DNA from: Bacillota bacterium
GTDB taxonomy: Bacteria > Bacillota > Clostridia > Tissierellales > Tissierellaceae
NCBI GenBank assembly: GCA_023388495.1
Contig: JAEWGC010000037.1
Location: 124,001 to 188,000, forward strand
Length of the DNA stretch: 64,000 nucleotides
Direction of reading: 5' to 3'
In this document: positions 52,302 through 60,265 of the stretch, in pieces
Layout: each line of letters starts with the position of its first letter
Position numbering within the stretch: position 1 is the first letter of the stretch
Position numbers and translations under genes: made by a program
The notes under the pieces: generated by a model
What the model saw: the letters and a program-made list of their open reading frames with translations, nothing else
The model's database searches: none
Told to the model about the DNA's origin: nothing

Positions 52302-52619
52302 TTTTATCTCCTTTTATTTGCTTTATCTATTTTAGATAAAAATCCTCTCTGTCTCTGCCTTTCGTTATCGTTACTTGTTCTCTATAATAAAATATAAATT
52401 CTTATTATCTTAAGTGGTAAATATTTATATTAATACTATTTCTACATTGTTTTCTAAATTCCTTCTTTTCTAAAAATATTCTTTAATAATCCCATGAAAT
52501 ACATAATATAAAAGGCTATAATAATTAAATAATTATTATAGCCTTTCATTCTAGTTCTCTGCTCTTACAAAGTTAATCTTTTAAGTGATAAAACCTTTTT
52601 TTGCATCTGACATGTCAAA
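52302..52619. other. 318-base gap with a terminator and leader
   Basis: Contains the terminator at 52511-52546 and, nearer 52302, the leader of the nucleotidyltransferase gene. An inverted TTTATCTATTTTAGATAAA occurs at about 52320-52338. I see no coding sequence or known RNA motif. Confidence 0.6.
52511..52546 (-). terminator. Terminator after the phosphotransferase gene
   Basis: AAAGGCTATAATAATT (52511-52526) and its exact complement (52531-52546) form a 16-bp stem, followed on the minus strand by TATATTATG, a weak T-run. It closely resembles the terminator at 56324-56358. Confidence 0.7.
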
Positions 52620-53636
52620 CTAAATATTCTCATTTCTTAGCCATTTCTCTAACTCAGGAATCATATCTGCATAACGTCTAATAGCGATTATTGTTCCTGT
52701 TACTTGAGTAGTTCCCATCTGATGTTCTTCTCCATCTGTACATTCAATCCATAAAGACCGTTTTAAATTATATTCGAGCCAGTCTAATTTTCCTGAAAAA
52801 CCACTTATTAAGACAGTTTCCCAATCTGCTTGTAATGTTCCATATCTTTTTTTATATCCTTCTATAAAAGCCATAAATTTTTCTTTGTCAATGCTTTCTA
52901 ATTCACTCTCAGACCAGTAAATAGCTGTTTCAGTCAATTCTCGCATAGGATTTACATAGCCTGCTGACTCCCAATCAATAACAATAGGATTGTCTTGAGT
53001 CCACATAACATTTTTAGGATCTAAGTCTCTGTGACTAATAATCATCTCTGATGAAAGCAGACTTATTGATTTATTTGCCTGAACATTCCAATTGTAAAGA
53101 TCATCAGTGATTTCGTGCAATTGGTTAGCCCACACCATGTTTTTCTCTTGTCCCTTTTTCAAATAGTAATTCCAATCTATTAACTCTTCATTATTTGACC
53201 AGTCATTAATTATTCCTAACTCTGAAAAATCTGTCATATGTATATCTGCAAGAATAGCACCTATTTTTTTGCAATGATTAATATTGATTTCTTGAGGTTT
53301 TAAATTTATACCATCTACCCAATCAAACACAAGGTAGAATTGATTTTCTATTTCCTGCATGATATTCCCATCAAATCTTTTAGCTGAAAGAGCTGGTATA
53401 TTATTTAATGCAGTATTAGCAATTCGCTCTGAGCTTATAAAATTCTGCATAGCCTTAGATCTAAGCATTATTTTGGGGTTTAATGCTTTTATTGCATATT
53501 TTCCTTGTGTAGTTTCAATAGCATACATCCTATGTAAAAATCCACCTGTTATCGCTTTAGGTACACTAACCATATTGCCAAGCTGTAAAACATTGCATAA
53601 TTTCCCAAATTGAATATTATAACCCATATCACTCAT
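52620..53636 (-). CDS. Phosphotransferase of the APH / choline-kinase superfamily
   Basis: 338 residues. Kinase-fold motifs: KYAIKALNPK for ATP, VFDWVDGINLKPQEI, the catalytic loop ISHRDLDPKNVMW (around residues 198-210) and VIDWESAGYV for metal. These are characteristic of aminoglycoside/homoserine-kinase-like phosphotransferases. The acceptor could be a drug or a metabolite such as a sugar or an amino alcohol. AGGAGTAAAG precedes the start. Confidence 0.85.
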   Translation of the reverse strand: MSDMGYNIQFGKLCNVLQLGNMVSVPKAITGGFLHRMYAIETTQGKYAIKALNPKIMLRSKAMQNFISSERIANTALNNIPALSAKRFDGNIMQEIENQFYLVFDWVDGINLKPQEININHCKKIGAILADIHMTDFSELGIINDWSNNEELIDWNYYLKKGQEKNMVWANQLHEITDDLYNWNVQANKSISLLSSEMIISHRDLDPKNVMWTQDNPIVIDWESAGYVNPMRELTETAIYWSESELESIDKEKFMAFIEGYKKRYGTLQADWETVLISGFSGKLDWLEYNLKRSLWIECTDGEEHQMGTTQVTGTIIAIRRYADMIPELEKWLRNENI

Positions 53637-53736
53637 TTTCTTTACTCCTATTTTATAAGATTATTTTCATTTCCGTTTTAAGTTAAATAAATCACTTCAA
53701 GTTTTGATTATATTTATTTGTTTACCAAACAAATGC

Positions 53737-54255
53737 CTACTCCAAATTTTTTGAAAAAATAATCTCGAAGCCATCTTCATTTATCTGTGAAAGCTCAAAT
53801 CTTATGATTTTCCCTTCAAATGGTACAAAGTTTTTTTCCAAATAAGTTCTCATTTCCTCTAACCTTGATTCGGAGTTTCCATAAATAGTACTATGTGGTA
53901 TCCATAAGTTATTTTCTTTTTTTGTCCATATATCGCAATAAGAATCAAATTCAGCATGGTATGTATTATAAAAATCGGTGATTTTACTCTCAGGATTAAC
54001 AATACATGCAACACAATTTCCTGAGAGTACTTCAATAGAATTATATTGTATACTAAAAGCCTGAATTTCTTTTATAAACTTCTCTGAATACTTCACAATC
54101 TCCTCTATTCCAATTGATACATAATGAGCTAAGGTTATATGTGGATATATCTCTTTTTTAGGTACTCCATAATTGGCAGTTAGTTCATCTCTATAACCTT
54201 GAATTTTGTCTTTAGTCTGCTCATCTAAGCAGAAGATTGCACAGATCCTCTTCAT
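53737..54255 (-). CDS. 2'-5' RNA ligase family (2H phosphoesterase) protein
   Basis: 172 residues with the two diagnostic H-x-T/S motifs: HITLAH (residues ~42-47) and HSTIYG (residues ~122-127). 2H enzymes hydrolyse or form 2'-5' or cyclic phosphodiesters on RNA or nucleotides. Size is typical. Physiological substrate unknown. Confidence 0.87.
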   Translation of the reverse strand: MKRICAIFCLDEQTKDKIQGYRDELTANYGVPKKEIYPHITLAHYVSIGIEEIVKYSEKFIKEIQAFSIQYNSIEVLSGNCVACIVNPESKITDFYNTYHAEFDSYCDIWTKKENNLWIPHSTIYGNSESRLEEMRTYLEKNFVPFEGKIIRFELSQINEDGFEIIFSKNLE

Positions 54256-54294
54256 TTCAGCACCTCTTCCTACAATGATTTTTCAAAAAGTTTA

Positions 54295-54765
54295 TTATAG
54301 AAAACCAAGTTTCTTATATAAATTATAAGCAGGTATATTATCACTATGAACATCAAGCACAACTTCATTTACATCCCTACTGACCATATCGTTTATACAC
54401 TTTGCTAAAAGTGTATACCCAACCCCCATATTACGATAAGATCTTAGAACTCCCATTGAATAGATATGTAAATTTTTATTTCCCTCCGGCAAACCTATTA
54501 ATAAACCAATGACTTTCTCATCGTCATGTGCTGTAATGATATATCTATTTGAGAAATCACCTAATCTACCGCTTTGTAGAACATTTAAAAATCCATCTGG
54601 TTTTTTACCTGCAATATCTGGATCTAAAATTCCTTCCATAACATCTATTAAATGCTGTCTTAAGATTTCGATTAACTCTGTACCTTCTAAGGTTAATTCT
54701 TTAACCTCCCATTTTTGAAAAACTTCTATTTGATTTATTAAGTTTCTTTTTAATGTAAACTTCAT
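54295..54765 (-). CDS. GNAT-family N-acetyltransferase, short at the C-terminus
   Basis: 156 residues from the ATG at 54765 (AAGGAG upstream). The acetyl-CoA motif is VLRSYRNMGVGYTLLAKCIND, followed by VLDVHSDNIPAYNLYKKLGFL and an immediate stop. Most GNATs continue 10-20 residues past this point with the last strand, so the end may be slightly truncated. Substrate unknown. Confidence 0.82.
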   Translation of the reverse strand: MKFTLKRNLINQIEVFQKWEVKELTLEGTELIEILRQHLIDVMEGILDPDIAGKKPDGFLNVLQSGRLGDFSNRYIITAHDDEKVIGLLIGLPEGNKNLHIYSMGVLRSYRNMGVGYTLLAKCINDMVSRDVNEVVLDVHSDNIPAYNLYKKLGFL

Positions 54766-54843
54766 CTTCACTAACTCCTTTTCTTCCTTATTATTCTATG
54801 TTCCTCTTGCTTCCTAATATCTTTTATCTAAATAATATTGCAC

Positions 54844-55281
54844 TTATCTTTGCTTTTGTACCGTCTTTGATTCTATTGAAGCAATACAGTAAATTATCAT
54901 ATTTATCAAAGAAATAAGAATTAATATATGTAGTATTATGTGATATAAATCAGGTATATAAATATTAGAAGATGAAATTAATTTTATGGTACCAACAAAA
55001 TAATTAATTTTCCCTTGTGCAGGACCAAATATAGTAAAATGCCAATGTGATAGAAATTGAGCAGAAAACCACATAAACAGCCAACCCGTCAAAAAATATT
55101 TTCCAATTTTATCTTTAGAAATATACCAAATAAATAAGATTAAAAATATAAGAAAAAATATCCCATCATCTCTATAGGATCTAGTAACCAATATATGACC
55201 ACTAATACTAATTCCTACCATGTCCAAAAAGAACCAAAATAACAAACACAAATTTGAAATAAAACATATCTTTTTATTCAT
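54844..55281 (-). CDS. Small polytopic membrane protein of unknown function
   Basis: 145 residues from the ATG at 55281 behind GGGAGGAG; a longer frame continues upstream without a ribosome site. Four membrane segments are visible (about residues 5-27, 38-55, 60-77 and 110-132). An outer loop holds HWHFTIFGPAQGKINYF. No family recognised. Confidence 0.65.
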   Translation of the reverse strand: MNKKICFISNLCLLFWFFLDMVGISISGHILVTRSYRDDGIFFLIFLILFIWYISKDKIGKYFLTGWLFMWFSAQFLSHWHFTIFGPAQGKINYFVGTIKLISSSNIYIPDLYHIILHILILISLINMIIYCIASIESKTVQKQR

Positions 55282-55330
55282 TCCACTCCTCCCATAATGT
55301 AAATACCTATACCTATCATTATTGATTTTT

Positions 55331-55594
55331 TCAACACATTCCCTCATTTCGCTTTAAAATTTTAAATAAAAACTCACATACAAACTTTAACCAAGTTATA
55401 ATAACTATTGGTTCAAGATATCTAATATAACAAACTAAAATATTAAAAATAAATTTCTTAATATTTGCATCTTTTATAGAAATACTAAAACTGCTGAAAT
55501 ATATAAATCTAAATAAAATTAAAAAACTAGTAATAAATATTCCCTTACATATGGAATTATCAGAAAAGGAACCAAAGCAAAATATTCTTTTCAT
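55331..55594 (-). CDS. Small hydrophobic protein of unknown function
   Basis: 87 residues from the ATG at 55594 behind AAAGGAGAT. Two hydrophobic stretches (about residues 15-35 and 55-75) suggest membrane insertion. It sits between the membrane gene at 54844 and the flavodoxin gene; no homologue is recognised. The clear ribosome site supports it as a real gene, but codon content alone is not decisive. Confidence 0.5.
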   Translation of the reverse strand: MKRIFCFGSFSDNSICKGIFITSFLILFRFIYFSSFSISIKDANIKKFIFNILVCYIRYLEPIVIITWLKFVCEFLFKILKRNEGMC

Positions 55595-55646
55595 ACTATA
55601 ATCTCCTTTATCAAAAGTCACTATATAGCCTTTTATCGGCTAGTGA

Positions 55647-56177
55647 TCATTTTACCTCTACGTATTCTATAATTTGTTTAATATATTCCTTATCTGTCCA
55701 ATCACAACTAGAACCAATTGCTTGCATTAAAGCAGCTTCCCATGGCTCATAGATCTCTGGATTCTTCTTTGCAACAGCCTTTTTTAACAGGTTACACAGT
55801 GTACGATCTTTCCATGACATGATCTCTTCATTCCATGCCCCTCTACAATAAAAACAAGGAATATGCGAAATCTCTCCCTTAAAATTATTTTCTTTCAAAA
55901 TAGACATTGCTTTTTCATCATATGGAGATGCTCCCACTGCAAACACGATAATCTTCTTATTTTTTAATCTTTCATAATGTTTTTTTAAAAAAGATATACC
56001 TGCTATTCCAGTAGCATATATGCCACCACCTAAAATAACAACATCATATTTTTCTATCTGTTCAACTGTTGCTTTTTTTGTTTCAATTAAATCGCATGAT
56101 AATTCTTCTGCTAACCATTCTGCATATTTTTTTGTTGCCCCATATTTAGATTGATAGGCTACAATTATTTTATTCAC
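55647..56177 (-). CDS. Flavodoxin-domain protein
   Basis: 176 residues starting with a GTG behind GGGAGTGGAG. The FMN phosphate loop is AYQSKYGATKKYAEW at the N-terminus, and VILGGGIYATGIAG follows. The overall pattern resembles the HemG-like/flavodoxin-5 group. It likely carries electrons in the cytoplasm. It is upstream of two small membrane proteins in the same direction. Confidence 0.85.
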   Translation of the reverse strand: MNKIIVAYQSKYGATKKYAEWLAEELSCDLIETKKATVEQIEKYDVVILGGGIYATGIAGISFLKKHYERLKNKKIIVFAVGASPYDEKAMSILKENNFKGEISHIPCFYCRGAWNEEIMSWKDRTLCNLLKKAVAKKNPEIYEPWEAALMQAIGSSCDWTDKEYIKQIIEYVEVK

Positions 56178-56323
56178 TTATTCTCCACTCCCATTTCACA
56201 ACTTTACGATATTTCCTGAATCAAATTGGAGATATCCTTTTATATACTATTCTACATTCACTCTAAAATTCCTCCTATTATCTAAATATTCTTGGCTATA
56301 AAATTAACCAAAACTATATAGAA

Positions 56324-56358
56324 AAAGGCTATAATAATCCGTGATTACTATAACCTTT
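56324..56358 (-). terminator. Terminator of the pyrophosphatase gene
   Basis: AAAGGTTATAGTAATC and GATTATTATAGCCTTT pair on the minus strand, followed by TTTCTATATAG. It nearly copies the terminator at 52511-52546. Confidence 0.8.
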
Positions 56359-56376
56359 CATTGCCTTCATCTTATT

Positions 56377-58032
56377 TTATATTTCATTAATATTTGTCAG
56401 TGTATTTGTAATTGGTGGGACTACTTGTTTTTTTCTTGAAAGCACTCCTGGTGCATAGAATGAATTATTTGTTAGGGTCTTTCCAAATGCCTTTGCTATT
56501 AATTCTTTATTATGCCCTACTACTACCATTTCTGAAGCTTCTTTGAATATGTCTGTTAGCATAAGTATAAATATAGAATACCCTCGTTCTTCTGCTCTTT
56601 CTTCCATTAATGATATTAGGTCAGATTTCATATCCTTTAAACTATCCGGGTCCATAGTATATACTTGAGCAATTCCTACCTTATCTTCATCTATAGTAAA
56701 TGTTTTAAAGTCTTGACTAAGTAGTTCTTGTGGTGTTTTTCCAACTAAGGAAGTTCCAGCCTTGAACATTTCCATAGCAAACTTCTCTACATCTAAGTCT
56801 GCAATCCTTGCTAGCCTTTCCAATATCATTCTATCTACATTTGTTGATGTAGGAGATCTAAATAATAGAGTATCAGAGATTATAGCTGCTGCTAATACTC
56901 CAGCCATTTTCTTTGAAGGTCTTCTTCCGTTTTCAAATAATATTGAGGCAATTATAGTAGATGTACTACCTACAGGTTCATTTCTAAAATATATTGGATT
57001 CCCTGTAAATACATCTGCAACTCTGTGGTGGTCTATGATTTCTAATATTTCGCACTCTTCTAAGCCATCTACTGATTGACTTCGTTCATTATGGTCTACT
57101 AAAATTACTTTCTTCTTCGTGCTAGATATTAGATGGTATCTAGATATCAAACCTACCACCTTATTGTTATTATCATCATCTATTACTGGATAGGATCTAT
57201 ATCTTGTTTGAGACATCTTTTCCTTTACATCATCTACTAGATCATCCAGGGCAAATACAACTAAATTGCCACTAGACATTACATGACTAATAGGAACAGA
57301 TTGAGTTATTAACCTAGATGTTGTAAATGTATCATGTGGTGTAGATATTATAGTTATCTTTTTTTCTTCTGCTAAATTAATAATTTCTTCATCTACCTTT
57401 ACGTTTCCTGTCACTATCATTAAAGAAATATTGCTATTAATTGCAAGCTCTTGAGCATCTTTTCTATCGCCACATATGGCAATATCATTTTCTTCTATAT
57501 ACCTTCCCACAGATTTAGGCTCCATTGCCAAAACTAAAAGCTTTCCCGTAAGAGGTTTAGTTTCATCTGGAATTATAATAGTCTTGGCAGAAAGGGTATC
57601 TATAATATTATCTATAGAAGTATCTGATTTCCCTAAAACTCCATTATCCCATACATCTATATAGGCTCCGATTATATCTGATATTGTTACAATACCTGCT
57701 AATTGCTCACTTCCATCTATAACTGGAAGGCTGTTTAAATTATTTTTCTTCATTAGCTCTAGGGCCATACGTAGTGATATATCTGGACTTACAGGTGCTA
57801 TTTTATCAAAGTCTAAATCTTCCACACTAAGTCTTACTGTTTCCAAAAGCATAGGAGCTGGGACCCCAAAGTATTCTAGAATAAATTTTGTTTCTCTATT
57901 TATATCTCCAAGTCTCACTGGAATAGCATTAACATCTCCATTAGCATTTTTATATTCTGCATAGGCTAAGGCTGCACATATGGAATCTGAATCAGGATTT
58001 TTATGTCCTGTTATGTAAACAGTTTCTTTCAT
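56377..58032 (-). CDS. Family II inorganic pyrophosphatase with CBS and DRTGG domains
   Basis: 551 residues. The N-terminal DHH domain begins GHKNPDSDSICAALAY; two CBS motifs flank a DRTGG domain (residues ~70-300); the second metal-site motif EIIDHHRVAD and PVGSTSTIIAS follow; the C-terminal DHHA2 domain ends with SRKKQVVPPIT. It hydrolyses pyrophosphate with Mn/Co, and the CBS domains bind AMP/ADP/ATP or diadenosine polyphosphates to tune activity. Length fits the regulated clostridial form. Its start faces the selenoprotein terminator. Confidence 0.93.
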   Translation of the reverse strand: MKETVYITGHKNPDSDSICAALAYAEYKNANGDVNAIPVRLGDINRETKFILEYFGVPAPMLLETVRLSVEDLDFDKIAPVSPDISLRMALELMKKNNLNSLPVIDGSEQLAGIVTISDIIGAYIDVWDNGVLGKSDTSIDNIIDTLSAKTIIIPDETKPLTGKLLVLAMEPKSVGRYIEENDIAICGDRKDAQELAINSNISLMIVTGNVKVDEEIINLAEEKKITIISTPHDTFTTSRLITQSVPISHVMSSGNLVVFALDDLVDDVKEKMSQTRYRSYPVIDDDNNNKVVGLISRYHLISSTKKKVILVDHNERSQSVDGLEECEILEIIDHHRVADVFTGNPIYFRNEPVGSTSTIIASILFENGRRPSKKMAGVLAAAIISDTLLFRSPTSTNVDRMILERLARIADLDVEKFAMEMFKAGTSLVGKTPQELLSQDFKTFTIDEDKVGIAQVYTMDPDSLKDMKSDLISLMEERAEERGYSIFILMLTDIFKEASEMVVVGHNKELIAKAFGKTLTNNSFYAPGVLSRKKQVVPPITNTLTNINEI

Positions 58033-58107
58033 CCTATACCTCCTTCAATTCTTATCTTTTGTTTATCGTACTAGTATTATATCATTTAATTAATAATATT
58101 AAAGTAT

Positions 58108-58138
58108 AAAAAGTTGATGCGAAAACATCAACTTTTTT
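58108..58138. terminator. Terminator of the selenoprotein gene
   Basis: AAAAGTTGATG and CATCAACTTTT pair around a short loop, with T-runs on both strands; the gene's stop codon overlaps the right arm. Confidence 0.88.
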
Positions 58139-58394
58139 ATACCTCTAGCTCATTATAATCAAAAATAATTCTTTCACCGTCATTTATAACTATGCAAGGT
58201 AAGCCTACTCTTCCAGCTTCTTTAACTTCTATAAATTCCTTATAGTTATCTCTATATTTTAAAAACATCTTTAAATTTAACATATTCTCAGTAATATCTA
58301 AGTATAAAAACTTAACATTGTGATTGGAAAGATACTCTTTCGCTGGTTCACATCCTGGTCAATGCTTACTTCCAAATACAACTATTTTTTTCAT
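58137..58394 (-). CDS. Glutaredoxin-like selenoprotein with in-frame UGA (Sec12)
   Basis: 85 residues if TGA at 58359-58361 is read as selenocysteine: MKKIVVFGSKH-U-PGCEPAKEYL, giving a UPGC redox motif where glutaredoxins have CPGC/CPYC. Downstream the frame stays open for 73 codons and keeps glutaredoxin features, including the cis-Pro segment GLPCIVIND near residue 67, then a normal TAA. The start has GAGGAGAG upstream, and a promoter (58446-58474) and terminator bracket it. A sequencing error or pseudogene is less likely because everything else is intact and the TGA replaces exactly the catalytic Cys. A hairpin just after the UGA could be the bacterial SECIS. It would be a thiol-disulfide oxidoreductase. 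Confidence 0.88.
58327..58341 (-). promoter_or_regulatory. Candidate bacterial SECIS hairpin after the UGA
   Basis: In the RNA, GAAAG-AGUAU-CUUUC starts 18 bases after the UGA, within the range expected for bacterial SECIS elements, with a G-U in the loop. The stem is short, so this is only a candidate. Confidence 0.45.
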
Positions 58395-58445
58395 TTACAT
58401 CTCTCCTCATTTGAATGATTAATCTATACTATATCTTTTAATATT

Positions 58446-58474
58446 ATTATACCTTATAACTCTATATTTTTGAA
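58446..58474 (-). promoter_or_regulatory. Promoter of the selenoprotein gene
   Basis: TTCAAA (58469-58474) and TATAAT (58446-58451) on the minus strand, 17 bases apart, about 52 bases before the start at 58394. Confidence 0.65.
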
Positions 58475-58492
58475 TCCCAATCTAGTAAATGA

Positions 58493-60265
58493 CTATGCGA
58501 TATAATATTGGGCCTGTGTCTGATACATATTGGCATATAGTGAATTCTCTTTTTTTATAAGTTCACTATGGCTTCCGTATTCAATGATCTCACCATCTTT
58601 AAAAACAGCAATTCTATCAGAGAACCTTGTACTTGACAACCTATGGGAAATGTATATTGCAGTCTTTCCTTCAACTAGTTTATTAAAGCTATTATACACT
58701 TCAAATTCTGAGATTGGATCAAGAGCAGATGTAGGTTCATCTAATATTACTATGGGAGAATCCTTATAAAGAGCTCTAGCTATGGCTATCTTTTGAGCCT
58801 GCCCACCTGAGAATTCAACTCCATTTTTATCAAAACTCTTATAAATTCTTGTATCTAAACCATTTTTAAGTTTAGCCAAATCATCTCCAAATCCAGCTTT
58901 ATGAAGGGAGGATATAATTTTTTCATCCTTGGTGTCTGAATTCAACAGTAAATTTTCTCTTATAGAAAAAGAAAGTAATTTAAAATCCTGAAATACAATT
59001 GACAATAGCTTCATATACTCATCATACTTATATTCCCTTATATCTATTCCCCCTAATAGTATCTCTCCTTCTGTAGGCTCATATAATCTTGATAAAAGCT
59101 TAATAAATGTGGTCTTCCCTGCTCCGTTTAAGCCAACAACAGATAATTTCTCTTTAGGTTTAATTGCTATAGATATATTCTTTAACGTATACTCATCTTT
59201 ATTTGGATATTTGAAACTAACATTTTTAAATTCTATTGTAAGGTCTTTTATATTATCTACAGCAATTGTTCCTTTTGAATTCTTAGACTCTATGCTATCA
59301 AATTGAACAAACAACTCTAAGTATAAACATATCTGATTTATCTCTATAAATGAATTTACAAAGGACATTATAGATGTGCTAAAATTTCTTACTGCATTTG
59401 CATACATTGTAAAGCTTCCTATACTAATTGTTTCTCTTATTACTGATATTGCTAGATATCCATAAATGATAATCATTTGTACCTGCATATTTATATTTGT
59501 TATTCCTGAGTATTTTCCGATATCTGTAAATTGTTTAGAATATATTCTTAGTAGATTATCAGTGAAATGTCTTGCCTTTTTCAATATAAGTGAACTACCC
59601 TTATATAGCCTAATATCCTTCCCAACTGAAAAATCAGATGTAAGTCTAAGAAAATAGGAAAAAGCCCTGTTATCAAATATAGACTTTTGATTGTCTTCAA
59701 ATCTAATTTTCTCTATCTTCTTAAATATAAATGAATTTAAAAATACTATTCCTAATACTACTAGTATAATCAATGGATTTAAAGTTATTAGAATATAAGA
59801 AAGACCAGCAAGGGTAATCCCTTCGTATATTATTTGAGAACTTCTCTCTAATGCCCAATATATTGCATTCATATTGTAAATAGCGAAATATGCTCTCTCC
59901 TTCAAATCTAATATCTCTGGGTTTTCAATATTTTCAAAGTCCATCTCTACACATTTTTCACCTAAATAGGAGTCTATCTTGTTAAATAGGTCAGTTCTTG
60001 ATAATTCCATTACTTTTTCAAAATAACTATTTATGATTTTAAGGATTAAGTTCCCCCCTCCTAATATCCCAACATAAATAATAAGTCTATTTATATTTTT
60101 GCCTCCAATAAGCTCATCAATTATTAGCTTCGGAATTATTATATTTAAAAATGGAGTTAAAGCTTTAAATATAGAAGTAAAAATAGTCTTAGGTATATAG
60201 GTTTTAGATAATTTATTTGTTAGCTTAAAGAAATATTTAAGTATTTGAAATTTACTTTTAGGCAT
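58493..60265 (-). CDS. ABC exporter subunit (second of a heterodimeric pair)
   Basis: 590 residues: six membrane helices in residues ~15-320, then an ATPase with GLNGAGKTTFI, signature FSGGQAQKIAIARAL and VILDEPTSALD. It overlaps the stop of the partner gene by 8 bases, so the two form a co-translated heterodimer. It lacks a peptidase domain. Genes of this kind often export peptides or lipids. The regulator at 62192 is the only nearby gene that could control it. Confidence 0.9.
   Translation of the reverse strand: MPKSKFQILKYFFKLTNKLSKTYIPKTIFTSIFKALTPFLNIIIPKLIIDELIGGKNINRLIIYVGILGGGNLILKIINSYFEKVMELSRTDLFNKIDSYLGEKCVEMDFENIENPEILDLKERAYFAIYNMNAIYWALERSSQIIYEGITLAGLSYILITLNPLIILVVLGIVFLNSFIFKKIEKIRFEDNQKSIFDNRAFSYFLRLTSDFSVGKDIRLYKGSSLILKKARHFTDNLLRIYSKQFTDIGKYSGITNINMQVQMIIIYGYLAISVIRETISIGSFTMYANAVRNFSTSIMSFVNSFIEINQICLYLELFVQFDSIESKNSKGTIAVDNIKDLTIEFKNVSFKYPNKDEYTLKNISIAIKPKEKLSVVGLNGAGKTTFIKLLSRLYEPTEGEILLGGIDIREYKYDEYMKLLSIVFQDFKLLSFSIRENLLLNSDTKDEKIISSLHKAGFGDDLAKLKNGLDTRIYKSFDKNGVEFSGGQAQKIAIARALYKDSPIVILDEPTSALDPISEFEVYNSFNKLVEGKTAIYISHRLSSTRFSDRIAVFKDGEIIEYGSHSELIKKENSLYANMYQTQAQYYIA

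Noticed and set aside
40300..56200. Integron cassette array
   Set aside because: No attC-like GTTRRRY/RYYYAAC pairs or integrase were seen between the genes.
56255..56280. GTG ORF behind GGAGG upstream of the flavodoxin gene
   Set aside because: It stops after four codons; it resembles the start region of the nitroreductase gene but is too short to call a remnant.
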